From Trichuris trichiura (Eukaryota; Nematoda; Enoplea; Trichinellida; Trichuridae), in NCBI GenBank assembly GCA_037903355.1, contig JBAJFE010000005.1, positions 1,860,001 to 1,924,000 of the forward strand: DNA of 64,000 bases, written 5' to 3'. Under the pieces are notes generated by a model, which saw only the letters and a program-made list of their open reading frames with translations, made no database searches and was not told the DNA's origin. Of the stretch, positions 41,770-52,702 are shown one piece after another; within the stretch, counting starts at the first letter, position 1, and each line of letters opens with the position of its first letter. A program made the position numbers and the translations under genes.

Positions 41770-42749
41770 GACGGTTGCACAGCTTGGACGGCGAATTCAA
41801 CTGAACAGCGGAAAACCGCAATACCCGACAGGTCATACGACTAATGAAACATAAACAAAACCATATGCCGATGCGAAACGCTTTCAGACAACAAGCATTT
41901 CACTTTGTGACGTTTCCATACGCTGTTATAGCTTGTAGTACAGTATGACTGATGCGCAAGTTGCTACTTATATTTTATTAAAAGTTTGCATGAAAACGAC
42001 AAGCTCAGCTGTGTTTTCCTACGTGAGTAGCATTGCTTTAAATTATAATAATTAAATAGTAACATAATTTGCACCAGCAGCCTTATTTCGGCGATGACGG
42101 CGCCGCTTGGAATGCATTTGTAAACTCAAGCTTCGTGCTTAAAAATGCTTGTTTTTTTTGCATAGCCGACGACTAATACTATTGCTAAAAATGAGAGCGT
42201 AAACCAAGCAACTTTTTAGGAAAAGCGTAAATTTCACGATGACAATCAAAACCCGTTGTCCGAGTTGCATTATCTCGCTGCGTACCTGCGCATCTTATTT
42301 TTGGAAATGAAAAAGCTTCAACGCTTCACTTGTTGTCCCGCCGCGGCAAAATGCCCAGGTTTCGAGCGTTCTCATGCGAAAATATAGATTACGTGACTCG
42401 CACAAGCAATTGCGTTGCGAGCTGGTGCTTTGCGTTTGCCCAAGGGAACAACCGGTTCCGGCAATTTTCGGCCACGTCATCTAGCACGAAAGATGCGGCG
42501 CTATTCTATTTGCTCGGGTAGGTTTGTTGCGCAATTGCGTTTGAATTTATCCCAAGCAGCAATAGTGACATAAAGAGGTAGCCGGTTTCCCGCCTTTAAG
42601 CTAAAGTAACAAAGCCACTTTTGCTAGTTTACATTGCCGCGTTAAGTGGGTTTTAAAGCGACATGTTTTTCTTTAGGCTCCTCGCTAATAGGATATGTTT
42701 CTATTCAATTAGTTTTACCGACTTCTGCTTTTAATATTGGCTCGCAGGA
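41770..42749. other. Divergent promoter region
   Basis: Between the starts of the J-protein (minus) and the first of the paralogous membrane-protein genes (plus). Open frames at 42295-42521 on both strands are short and not recognisable. The acceptor at about 42747 (GGCTCGCAG) just before the ATG suggests a non-coding first exon somewhere in this stretch. Confidence 0.45.
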
Positions 42750-45075
42750 ATGACAGCCAGTAGCTACACGCAAATGCTTTATATCTTTACGATAGGAGCA
42801 TTTATCCCACTCGTTGTAGCGGAAATGTCTTCACGCTTATTATGTCCATTTGAAGGAGATCAAAATGAGTTTGTTGGAGGCTACAGAAAGCATGTGGAGC
42901 ACAACTATAGCCAAACCGTTCCATGCGTAACAATGATTCCTAAAGGCGATGTAACCGTTGACCAATCTGGCGTTCTATCATCGTACAGCAAGTATTGCCA
43001 TCAAATGGAAGGTCGAGTCGCTCATTTCGACAACGCCGATGGATTACCAGCAGAAAGTAACTGGTTTTCAACAAAAGAAGTTCGACTATTTTCCGGCCAC
43101 GAAGTTGTTGACATCATAACTAAGAACTGGATGGTTTTCCCATTCGACAAGGCGCCGTTTCAACCTGCTTGCGCAAAACATACGGATATGCAATGCGTTG
43201 TTGCCGTATATCGTATCTCTTTGCTGGATGATAGAATAATACGTTTAAACGCGACCAATTGTTTCGGTGTTCTTGCACCTGATTGCACCATGTCGGATCC
43301 AATCGTGTCAAATTGCAGCGGCAGCTTACAGTATTGCAAAATTGATCAACAGGTGGCATACTTACCTGGTTGTCGAGTATTCGTTGCTACAGTAAGAGGC
43401 GTTTATCACCTGGAACGATTTAGATTTTGTCTCGACCAAGCTTGGGATTACTTTGCATGCGAAACGCGAGCAAGCGACAAATGGATTTATCGGAAGAAAG
43501 TTGAATGCACGTACGATGAATCAACCAGAACATGTTATAAGTATAACTGTACAGAAACTGAAATAAAGTCGCTTTATAAGTGCAACTGGCACGAGAAAAT
43601 TGTCTGCACTTGTGCATGCGCACCAGATGCTCAATGGAGTGAGTGGTCTGTACCGTCGGCAAGTTGCGGTGTTACAATGAAAGTACGGTACAAACCATTA
43701 ATGGGACAGGAAATTTCCCACTGCACGCAGGAAAACTCTACCGTATGCTGTTCGGAGAGTGTACAAGAGGTACTGTTGCCATGCTCGGAATATCATCATG
43801 GCACAAACATTGAGTTCAAAAGAAAGCCGTGCGTTAATGGACTACAAGTTCCTCATTCGCAAGGTGGTAGCCGATGCGAATGTTTCCAAGGTTACGCCGG
43901 AATGCTCTGCGAAATGGGTAATCATATATCTATTTGCCAGAAGCAGTGCCCGTTTTTGGTCATAAATGCATGTTGAATTTTAAATTTGTTTTGTACGTTC
44001 CCTGCTAACGTATCCCAACCGGCTCTGACCTCTCATCGGTTGTGCAAAAAGGTTATTTTTTCTTTCAGAACTTGGAGGCGCTGCGGCAAAAGTTCGGGAA
44101 CTTTCCGCCATAATAACAAGCGTCATTATCGTGGTCTGTACAGTGGTTCTGACACTCGCTCTTTCCGTCTTCATAGTAAGCATTACCGCTGTGTTTGTCC
44201 TCTGTAAAGACTTTTTTAAATTGGTTGTTACTGTAAGCTAAAGTAAGGATGCAAGAATCACACGTAGACAAGTTTTTTATTTAACGTACGCAATTGCAGC
44301 CGTTCTATTTTGGTCTTTTCTTCAATTTGCCTGCGTGTTTTACAGTAATCCTAACAGTAATTAGGTCTAACAATACAGTAAGACAACACCGATTTTCGAT
44401 TTTAAACGCCCTATTTCGCCTTGCCAACGCCAGTAGTGGTCGGCGATTCCGCTGTAGATCTGGTGCCTGCCCAAACAGCAATCCACACGCTAGCTGTGCA
44501 AATATCTGCACAAACTATCCGCTGCTGAATTAGAACGCCTAAGCCGTCTCACGTCATTTTCTAAGCGGATATGTTTTCCTAGTTTTTCGTTCATGGTATG
44601 CTTAAATGTAGCTGACAAAGAACAAGCGAAATAAAACAAACGGGATGGCCTTTATTTTTGGGTTTTTGACTTAAGCTCTAATTGCCTTCTCGGGTAATAG
44701 AGCAGAGGTTGAAATAAAACAGAGCCACGTCATCAGTAACGTGCAGTGCGCACAATGAGCAATCGGTTGTTTGTCATACTGTATTATTTTCAGGTACAAC
44801 AAGCGTAGTTTTTTTTAGATTACTGTGTTTTTGCGGGCAGTTTGGGGAAGAGATCCGTTTTAAATTCTACTTATCGTTTACAGTCTTTTAATGTATTGTA
44901 ATTGTACCTTAATGCAGCTGTTTGCTAGATTAAGGTTGGTGGTTGCTATGCTATTTTGTTGTTTCAGAAAAAATGGCTGTACGCCTATTATGACTCGCTC
45001 TATCCAGCCGAAGCGGGTCCGGAAGGCGCATTAAGTGAACTGATCGGTGAAAGTCGGGACGGTCGGCCCCATTGA
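42750..45075 (+). CDS. Type I membrane protein with TSP1-like and EGF-like modules (paralogue 1)
   Basis: Not assigned to a known family. Three exons (42750-43917, 44069-44175, 44968-45075) join in phase to 460 residues. A signal peptide (MLYIFTIGAFIPLVVA) is followed by about 260 residues rich in Cys with several N-glycosylation sites. Then comes a WSEWSVPSASC segment like the start of a thrombospondin type 1 repeat, a CSEYHHGTNIEFKRKPCVNG block, and an EGF-like end (GGSRCECFQGYAGMLCE). The 107-nt second exon encodes a membrane segment (IITSVIIVVCTVVLTLALSV). The tail begins KKWLYAYYDSLYPAEAGPEG and ends at TGA 45075. AATAAA follows at 45106. The start ATG sits two bases after an acceptor. 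Together these suggest a cell-surface adhesion or receptor-like protein. The single long ectodomain exon and the paralogue downstream support the model. Confidence 0.75.
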
Positions 45076-45105
45076 AATATGCGGCAGTTGGGTTTCATTT
45101 GGGTG

Positions 45106-45111
45106 AATAAA
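45106..45111 (+). terminator. Poly(A) signal of paralogue 1
   Basis: AATAAA lies 31 bases after the inferred stop at 45075, which supports the three-exon model of this gene. Confidence 0.55.
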
Positions 45112-46725
45112 GTTTAGCGACCAATCAACGGGCATAGTAAATTCGCTAATGCTTACTTTGCATTTTTCTTTACTGCTTAACAAGTTGTTCGTTACGTTGC
45201 TATTCACGTTTATTGATCACGTAAAATTTTTGAAAAAATGACATTAATGGCGTACCTGCCTATCTTTTGCAGTCATAATCTCCCGACATGCAGCGGTCAG
45301 TCTAAGAACTGCCATTTTGTCTAGTTTTTTTTCTGTGGTACAAGTTTTGGGTGTTTTCGTCTATCTGAGCACAAACAAATACCGTACCCTGGCAATAACA
45401 AGGTTTGTTCTACTCTTAAACTTACAGTAAGATTTTTAAAAAACACGCTTATTCATTTTTCGCGCGTAATTTCCGCGAAATGCGCGCTTCCCTTCCGCCG
45501 TTTAAGTTGAAGCCAAGCAAGATGGCTAGCAAAGTTTCAATATGACGCTGTTGCGCGTAATTGCTATTGCTTATCCTACTGTATGTTTAAAAACAGAACA
45601 AACCTGATTATTGTTGTACTGTAAGCTCTGCGCCCAAATAGGGAAGACACCCCGTGGTAAGAAGATCAGAATGAAACGCGTGCAGGTATGTCGTCAGACA
45701 ATGTTGGAGACAAAAAGCGAAAGAATAGAAAGGGGAAGCAGCAATAGCAAACCTATTATTTTATTTCATTTGCATATTGTGTATGCTTCAATTTTTGTTC
45801 TGTATTTCTTAATGCTTCACCTCTTATTTTCTGTATTTTTTTATTTATATTTCGCTCGTCGTTATCCAGTTTGTTTTTATTGGTATCAATGAGGCTTTGT
45901 TATTCTTTTAAATTTATTTTCTATTTTCTTTCCCCTGCAGATCATACAGAGACAGCTTTCAATAACAGGTTTCGTTTTTCAGCTTCGATTCCCATATTTC
46001 TGCCTTGAAAATTTTAGTTCCTCAAGCTTAATGCTTTTTAGTCGTGCCATTTCGCGCAGATAAGAACATCTCGATGGTACAGAAAGTAGAAGAGAAGCTT
46101 TCGAACAGACGAACAAGTTGCATTGCGTAGAATTATGCAAATGGCTCTTTACGCGTCTGTCCTCTTAGCCTACAGTCAGCCTTTAGTGATGCTCATGTTT
46201 GATTATCTTAGCGCGCAGTTTTGTTTTTGCTTAAGCTTAAGTAATGACAGATCAAAGTTGCTAAAAAAGGGCGTGCTGGCAGCAGTATTCTGCCTTTACG
46301 TGAGCGTACGCCTTAGCGTACGGCTTGTAGTTGGCCTATAGGTGCGCCGAATAGCGCAGAGAGGTCTTCGAGCATGAACTTTACGTATATTAAATTCGAT
46401 GACTTTAAGACAATGCGTTTGAGACTTTAACATAACTCAAAAGGTTTAAATTACGCTGAAGATACAGCATTGGTGCTTCAATTGAGTGTTTGGCGTTTTG
46501 CAAAGTTTACTCGTTGTTTATATTAAGAAAAATTTGTTTGGTCGCGGAAGTTCCTTGAATGGAAGACGAACAGTGACATGTAAGTGGAAATTTATTTTTC
46601 CTATAGCGTCGCTAGCTTGAATCGACGACGACTCAACCGCTTAAAATATTAGTAATGTAATTGAGTTCCACGCGGTTTGGCTTACTTTCTTATATAGATT
46701 CTATTGAATGATTGCCTATTTGTAG
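45112..46725. other. Intergenic stretch or 5' intron before paralogue 2
   Basis: Contains T-rich low-complexity bases (about 45760-45890) and several ACTGTA motifs. Frames at 45611-45892 and 46123-46341 have no recognisable content. The first exon with the start codon of paralogue 2 should lie here and must end in phase 2; I did not identify it. Confidence 0.4.
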
Positions 46726-48438
46726 GCATCAGCTTTTTGTGGGCGCAGGCGCTCGTCAAATTCTGCTTCTTTTTTTCCTATTAACGTTGCCTGAACTGGA
46801 AATCGCATGGACGACCAGTTGTCCTCATGAAGACCCAAAATGGGATTTTTTGGGATACCACATAAAAGACGATTTTTGCATGACTTTCGTGCCTGCAAAT
46901 ATGATCATACACCACACTTGGGAAAGAAGCGAGTTGTACGTTATAAAAGCTTCCCAGTATTGCGATAGTCTAAAACAAGGAAAGGTGTATCACTTTTACG
47001 ATTCGTCCAAACTTCCGACTGATACAAAATGGCTTGGACCGTTCGATTATATCGATGTTTTCTACGGCAGCAGCTTGTTAAAGCCGACCGACAATATCAC
47101 TGTGCACAAAAATGCCGAGGTTAGACAGGGCGGTGCTACCAATGATACGGAATGTCCCGAAACTGTTAGTTGTTACTCTTCGCTGCTAATGGAATTTTTT
47201 TGGATTGGAGACCCGAAGTCTTGGACATTTCAATTGAACGACAATCACATTGTGCCATTTCCGAATAACGTAACCGCTTTCAATTGTATTGACGTGCCTG
47301 AAAAATGTCAATATTATCATCCAATGTTTAAAGGATGCATGGCCAATTCTTCGTGCTTTCAAGAACTTCTGAATAGTAAAAATGGTACATTCTTTTGCCG
47401 TGCCTATCGAGCAAGAACCAGACTAACCCACGAAGTGTTTCCCTTGCATGATTGCAGCGCAAAGCAGACGTGGAAATACTTCGCCTGCGAGCATTATGCT
47501 TATCAGAATTGCCGCTATAAAAAGATAATAGGTTGCCACTTCAACAAGCAACTATCCAAATGCGTGACCGCCCGCTATGAAATTATAGCTGAGGCAGAGC
47601 CACCTTTCGGTCGATGCGAAATGGAAAAACCGGAAGAATGCATATGCGAGTGTAAAACTGAACACTGGCAGAGCTGGTCGCAACCGTCTCGTACGTGCGA
47701 TACGGCCGTTAGAATACGTTATGGACCGAAGGACGGCGCTAAGAACAAAGTGTGTACGGCAACTTCTAATGAGCACTGTTGCACGGAAGTAATGGAAGAA
47801 TCATTGACTCCGTGCTCCGAATATCATCACGGCACTAATTTGGAATTCAAAAGTTTACCGTGCGTAAATGGTATACAGGTTGCTCATCCAAAAGGTGGCG
47901 GTCGTTGCGAATGCTACTCGGGATTTACCGGAAGATCTTGTGAACTGCGTAAGCTTGCCATTACGTATTTTCCCATAAACGACGAAGTAACAATCTTTTA
48001 CTTAGCCCTAATCTTATTACTTTTCCAACTTTATGCGGGAGTCTGTATTCATTAATAATATGGTCAGATTAATAGCTGCAAGCATGCTTTTCATTTTTGT
48101 AGGCTGCCTGAAAAGTTCGGTCGAGCTTAAGCGTAAACTATTTCAGCTTTCGCAAAAGGGCGAAGTGGCAAGACTCGAATAACAGTTATCTACATATTTT
48201 CAATTTTGTCGGTTGTCTTATTGTTGCTTTTGGTAGTGTTACTGATTTACAGGGTAAGTTTCCAACGTTCGGATTGTAACGCGCGAAATGTTGGTTCCTT
48301 CTTTTTTCTTTTTAGAAAAGAAGACGACACAGCCGTTCCCGTAGCGACTGGGCAGCTCCTTTGGCTAGCTCGTTTATGGCTTCTTTGTCAGCTTACTCGA
48401 CAAGAGCAAAAACTAAAAAACGTGCTTCAACCGGGTAA
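46726..48438 (+). CDS. Type I membrane protein with TSP1-like and EGF-like modules (paralogue 2, 5' end missing)
   Basis: Tandem paralogue of the gene at 42750. The large exon (46726-47948) begins inside the signal peptide (QILLLFFLLTLPELEIAW), so the ATG lies in an upstream exon. The ectodomain matches paralogue 1 in the spacing of Cys and in blocks such as WKYFACE (WDYFACE in paralogue 1), HWQSWSQPSRTC, PCSEYHHGTNLEF, PCVNGIQVAHPKGGGRCECY. Spliced at 47948, the next exon (48147-48253) is again exactly 107 nt, phase 1 to 0, and encodes the membrane segment (YIFSILSVVLLLLLVVLLIY). The exon at 48316 adds a basic tail (RKRRRHSRSRSDWAAPLASS) and stops at 48436-48438, or splices on at the overlapping GTAAGT. 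If the first intron is retained, the frame runs to 48055 with a different hydrophobic end (IFYLALILLLFQLYAGV). Confidence 0.72.
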
Positions 48439-48486
48439 GTTTTGCTTAATCGGTGCGCATTTGTCTCATTTAAACTTCATTATTAT

Positions 48487-48580
48487 TTGAAAAACATTTT
48501 ACGGTTTTAACCCGTTCTTTATATAACGTTTACTAACGTCAATAAACGTTATATAAAGAACGGGTAAAAATGTTTTTCAA
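48487..48580. repeat. Foldback element with 23-bp perfect inner arms
   Basis: Inner arms 48510-48532 and 48543-48565 (ACCCGTTCTTTATATAACG and complement) match perfectly around a 10-base loop. Outer arms 48487-48500 and 48567-48580 (TTGAAAAACATTTT and complement) also match, with ten unmatched bases on the left only. It lies just after the coding end of paralogue 2. Confidence 0.8.
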
Positions 48581-48941
48581 AAAATTAAAAGAACCCGTTA
48601 CGAAGAAGAGAAAGAAAAAAAGAGAAAAAATTTAAAAAATAAGAAATTAAGGGAAAAAATCATTATTATTTATTTATTTATTTTTGTATTAATTAGCGAC
48701 CACAATCGCAACAAAATCTTGAGGCCAATTTCTCTTGTTACAGCTTATCTTTGCGATCGCTTTACTTTATTTTACTACGAACGCCTTTTTGCAGGCAGAA
48801 ATGAAGCCCTAATTAACAGTTCAATGCTTTGCGACGTTTGGGCGAGGGAAAATTTTATTAAACGAAGCCAATTGCTGTGGCTGTCGCAGTGGTGCGCGAA
48901 GTGATTTAAATAATTTCCAGACCCAACAAAGCAGCAGGAGA

Positions 48942-49262
48942 TCAATTGCGCTTATTTAAGCGGCTTTTTGCCTTTAGTTTTTTGAATTCAAAAATTTGAT
49001 GTTCAGGTACCATGCTTTGAATTTTCAAAAGTGTACGGTAGCTTTCGAATTTCCATTTTTCTTTGTTACGGATCGGTCGCAGTGCCGGCTGCATTGATAA
49101 TTCGGCTGCTGTAGGCAATCTGCATACATTGAGCATCGCTAGGTGACGACGGTAGGCGAATTTGAATTGATTCCGCGTTGTCTTCAAATATTGCGACTTT
49201 GCTTGTTTTCCGCGCCGTATAGTCAAAAGACGAGCCAATACAGATGTGGAGGCTAAATTTTA
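48942..49262 (-). CDS. Possible exon of an unidentified minus-strand gene
   Basis: An open frame on the minus strand follows the acceptor-like AAATAAAATTTAG at about 49261 and encodes about 106 basic residues (LLTIRRGKQAKSQYLKTTRN, NKEKWKFESYRTLLKIQSMV) ending in TAA. The composition resembles a coding exon rather than random sequence, but I recognise no family and no partner exon was found. The frame at 50001-50201 on the same strand may or may not belong with it. Confidence 0.25.
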
Positions 49263-50000
49263 TTTTAAAATTTACTGCCGAATATCCCAGGCGATACGTT
49301 GACTCCTGCAGCGTTGGCGTCTATTGAATAGCCATTGGCAGAATGTGTGAATTTAAAATGCGACGTCGCTAGCTTAAGAAAACTAGCGAAAGCGGTTCTA
49401 AAGGCCAATAGTTCGCATGTGACGTATTTCTACAGCCGCTGTGAAATTGAACATATGCCCGCTGACACCGTGTGGCGAATTAATTACGCGTGAAGGCGCT
49501 TCGTTTGAGTAAGATCATTTTCCGGTATTTAGTTGAACTTTCCAGTTTCGCGTTAACTTTGTAAGCACGGGATTAGACGCGCGGCTTGTTTGACATTGTT
49601 TGTCAGGGCGTCAACAGAGTTCACGTTTACTGAAGAGAGCGTGCGAATTAATGTTTACGTCCAACATAGCAAAAATAAGCCTTATGCTCATTGATTTTTT
49701 TAACGCTGAGTGCCCAGTGGTTAATTGACCACTGTTCCCCTCGACAATGGCAGTTGAGACGTAACTGTCAAAAGTATACAACGAGTTCTAGTTTTTAGCG
49801 CTTACGACATGTTGTCATTTTCATTTGACAACCGGTTGCGGTACACAGCTTAGCCTAGTTCGATGGATGTAAGGAAATTATTTACACCTATCTTAAGGGC
49901 TCTCCCGCGACACGCTCGTAAGGGAAAAGGCTTTTATCCTACAATGAAATAATTAAAACAAAATCTTAAGGCGCTTCGACCAACCACAAGTCGCCGCGAC

Positions 50001-50201
50001 TTAGACTTGGCCCACTTGTACGGCAGACGCTTTTTCGCGAAGGAATTTAAAACCTTTCGATTGGCGTTCATAATAGGTTAATGACGTTATCGTCCTTGCA
50101 AGCTGACTCTTAATAACCTCATAATAGTGAATATGTTTTTCCTGCCACAACTGCGGAACGTACACTGCCGGACGGGAAAAATAGTTAAAGGAGCCGTCCA
50201 T
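50001..50201 (-). CDS. Small hypothetical protein, 66 residues
   Basis: A short open frame with a real ATG at 50201 and a TAA stop. It starts MDGSFNYFSRPAVYVPQLWQ and continues with EKHIHYYEVIKSQL and SKGFKFLREKASAV. Its size, basic and aromatic composition recall small mitochondrial proteins, but I cannot name a family. It could also be a single exon of a larger gene. Confidence 0.3.
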   Translation of the reverse strand: MDGSFNYFSRPAVYVPQLWQEKHIHYYEVIKSQLARTITSLTYYERQSKGFKFLREKASAVQVGQV

Positions 50202-50713
50202 TCAAAGGCAGTACTTATGTTAGGTTAGTTGATTTCTTCCGATTTCCGTTAGGGCCGTAAGTGGAAGCGAACGATGCGTCTTTGCGGTGCGCGGACTTTT
50301 GTCGTTCAAGGTCAGTAGGCTAAGACGACAACGATTAATCATTGTAAACTTTGATCATTTGTGTCCTTCCCTTCGGCAGCTCTTTTCGCCGACGGTCACG
50401 CGGGCAAAGCAACTTTCTCCGCGTACGATTGAACAGATACGATTTTATGCACGCGCGCGCGCGAATGCTTCGAATACAAAGCACGATTTTCAAACAAGGT
50501 AAAAGCCGGTTGAGCTTCCAATTCGCGTGAAAAAGAAATGTTTAGCATTTTGTACGCGTCGAAAGACGGACGAAAGCGTGAATCATTTTGTGAAACTATT
50601 TTTAAACAATTTAAAAACTTGATAGTCAACATGAACATGATGTTGTCAACTAGGCTGACTTGCAGCTGCTTTTACTGGTTCTCGTAGTTCAAAAAAAAGC
50701 TCACAACTTGGAC

Positions 50714-51628
50714 ATGAAGAGAAAAGGAACTACATCGAGAAATTGTAAAAACTCTTTTGAACATTCGTACTTTGCTGCTCCAATTTCCAACGGTCAGCCG
50801 TGACTTTGAAGACAAATATAATGGTCACGTTGAAAAGTGGGCAGGTTTTTTTCCATTGGGCACAATTGAGCCCATATGGCGGACAACCCGAAGCAGCTTT
50901 CGGCGCTTTACTCCCATCCGCAATTGCTTGGTTTGCCTAAGACTATTCCGACCTCCTTAATTTTATAGTTTGCACACCTGGGAACGCGGCAGCAAGTGTT
51001 GTATGCCTTTTTCAAATTATGCTTGCTCTCTTCAATAATGAAGGGCAATATGCGTAAGGAACAATGGCTTTCACTTCCGCTCAATGCGTTCGAGGATAGA
51101 ATATGGGTCAGTCATAAAGACGTCGATGAGTTACTAACCAAATGCGATGCTCTGTAGGCGACGCATGTCGAGCCATTGGGACAAAACTGGTATAACGCAC
51201 TACTCTGAAGTTGTATTCTTACTATCTAGTAGAGACACTTTTAAATTTTTTGAAAAAAAACTCTTCTCATCTGTAGTACCTTTCGAGCGTCCTTAGGATG
51301 AGCCTTCTTCGAAGTCATCAAACATGCCTCCGTAGGTGTCACCTTTTTTTTGAAGCGGCCACTTCGTCATTGCTACTCCAAACATTGTCGTCGGACGCTC
51401 TTCCTATCTTTACTTTCTGAAAGGAATATCGCAGCACGCTTGATGGCACATAATGGGTACGAGCAGGGTTCTATGGAAAAGAAAAAGACTTTTACTACAG
51501 ACACAGCCAAACCGGTAAAACCGACGGTCAGTAAAATGTACCCCCATACAAGGAGCATAGATCAAAAAATGAGAAAAACAGTTGGCCAAAAACTGCGCGC
51601 GGCCAAGCCGACGCTGAGCGTTTTTTAA
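50714..51628 (+). CDS. Possible multi-exon gene, unidentified
   Basis: Three pieces look coding on the plus strand but could not be joined. From an ATG at 50714 comes MKRKGTTSRNCKNSFEHSYF. From about 50963, after the acceptor-like TTAATTTTATAG, comes FAHLGTRQQVLYAFFKLCLL, then KEQWLSLPLNAFEDRIW and a stop near 51159. The frame ending at 51628 includes an ATG (MAHNGYEQGSMEKKKTF) and a basic end (MRKTVGQKLRAAKPTLSVF). No family is recognised. Confidence 0.22.
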
Positions 51629-51704
51629 GGAAATGGGCAATGATCTTTCTAAGGGAGAGTGCCACTAAAAAAAAATTTTAATCGGCAGTGTAAAGAACAA
51701 ACGC

Positions 51705-52702
51705 CTAAGCCGATTCGTAGATATTCTGCGCGGTTCGGCCATTGGCGCGATTACGAGCTTGTTGACAGCGCATCAACATCGCTTGAACCTGACTATTGAA
51801 TTCGGCTTCTTCTTCGCGGGATTCTTGCTGACGCTAAATATCAAAGCAACATATTGAAGCAGCGCTTTCTAATCGAATTGGTCATACTTGGTAAAATGAA
51901 GCGCGACGCTGAGCGCGTTCCTTCCTTTGGGATTCAAGGAAGGTTTGCAAGCGATCGTTCAATTCCGAATTGCGACGTTCCACTTTTGCTATGTAGTCGT
52001 TCAAATGATCTATCTGACTGTCTAGCTTTCGTATCTCTGAAATGGAGACATTCGTCAAACGCGATGACATCGCTATGGCTATTTCTAACGGCACTGCCAA
52101 CTGCCCTAACGCGGATATACAATACGTATGACAGACGTCAGTGATCCAGAAGATGTTTACGCTACAGGTCGACTGACGGACGCAGTGGAGCAAGGTCGTC
52201 TTGGAAAGATGGGAGAATACTGGCCGAGAAAAGGGAATGTAACTGTTCGTCTTCTGGGAAACATGCAAGAACTGCGGAAGGCGCGCACAATGAACACAAG
52301 TCAATTGCAACCGGACATTCCGGCTGGTCGCACGCAACAACTCCTTTTGCACACAAGCAAGCAGGGCTTGAACGACCATGCAAAAAAGAAACAGAATTGT
52401 ACAACAACAATAACAGCAAGTAACTAGGCGGAGCTGGCAAGCAAATGGCGCCAAGAATGGACAATGGAAGGTGTGCCACCCAGCCCAATTGGAAACTCTT
52501 TCAAGAACCAACAACCAGAAGCATATAGCGGCATACCGGAAAGGTTTTCTTCAATTTCAGTTTCAGCCAATGTGGTCAGACCACGACGAACAGCATCGAA
52601 ACCATTTCCATTTTGAACGCCGCGGAATCGCACCTCTTCGCCATTTTCGGATGCCTGATTGGCATAAGGCGTCTTGTCACTCTGACCTGACGACTCCTCC
52701 AT
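51705..52702 (-). CDS. Small coiled-coil protein, bublin (UPF0184)-like
   Basis: Three exons (52702-52537, 52105-51888, 51833-51705) join in phase to 170 residues. The N-terminal part is acidic and polar (MEESSGQSDKTPYANQASEN). The central part is a heptad-like helix (KLDSQIDHLNDYIAKVERRN, SELNDRLQTFLESQRKERAQ), close in pattern to the LDQIN..LD.LEE.N..L..RLQELLES.R segment of bublin coiled-coil proteins (C9orf16/UPF0184). The C-terminus (ESREEEAEFNSQVQAMLMRC) extends the coil. Bublin binds intermediate filaments in nematodes, so a cytoskeletal role is possible. The gene model is good; the family name rests on one pattern, and other short coiled-coil proteins cannot be excluded. Confidence 0.6.

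Noticed and set aside
45611..46341. Two plus frames (93 and 72 codons) between the paralogues
   Set aside because: Hydrophobic T-rich translations without motifs; they cannot be spliced in the required phase 2 to paralogue 2.
51882..52514. 210-codon minus frame with a Cys-rich, membrane-like first half
   Set aside because: Its first part is an intron of the coiled-coil gene; splicing 52537 to 52105 joins in phase and gives a coherent helix protein.
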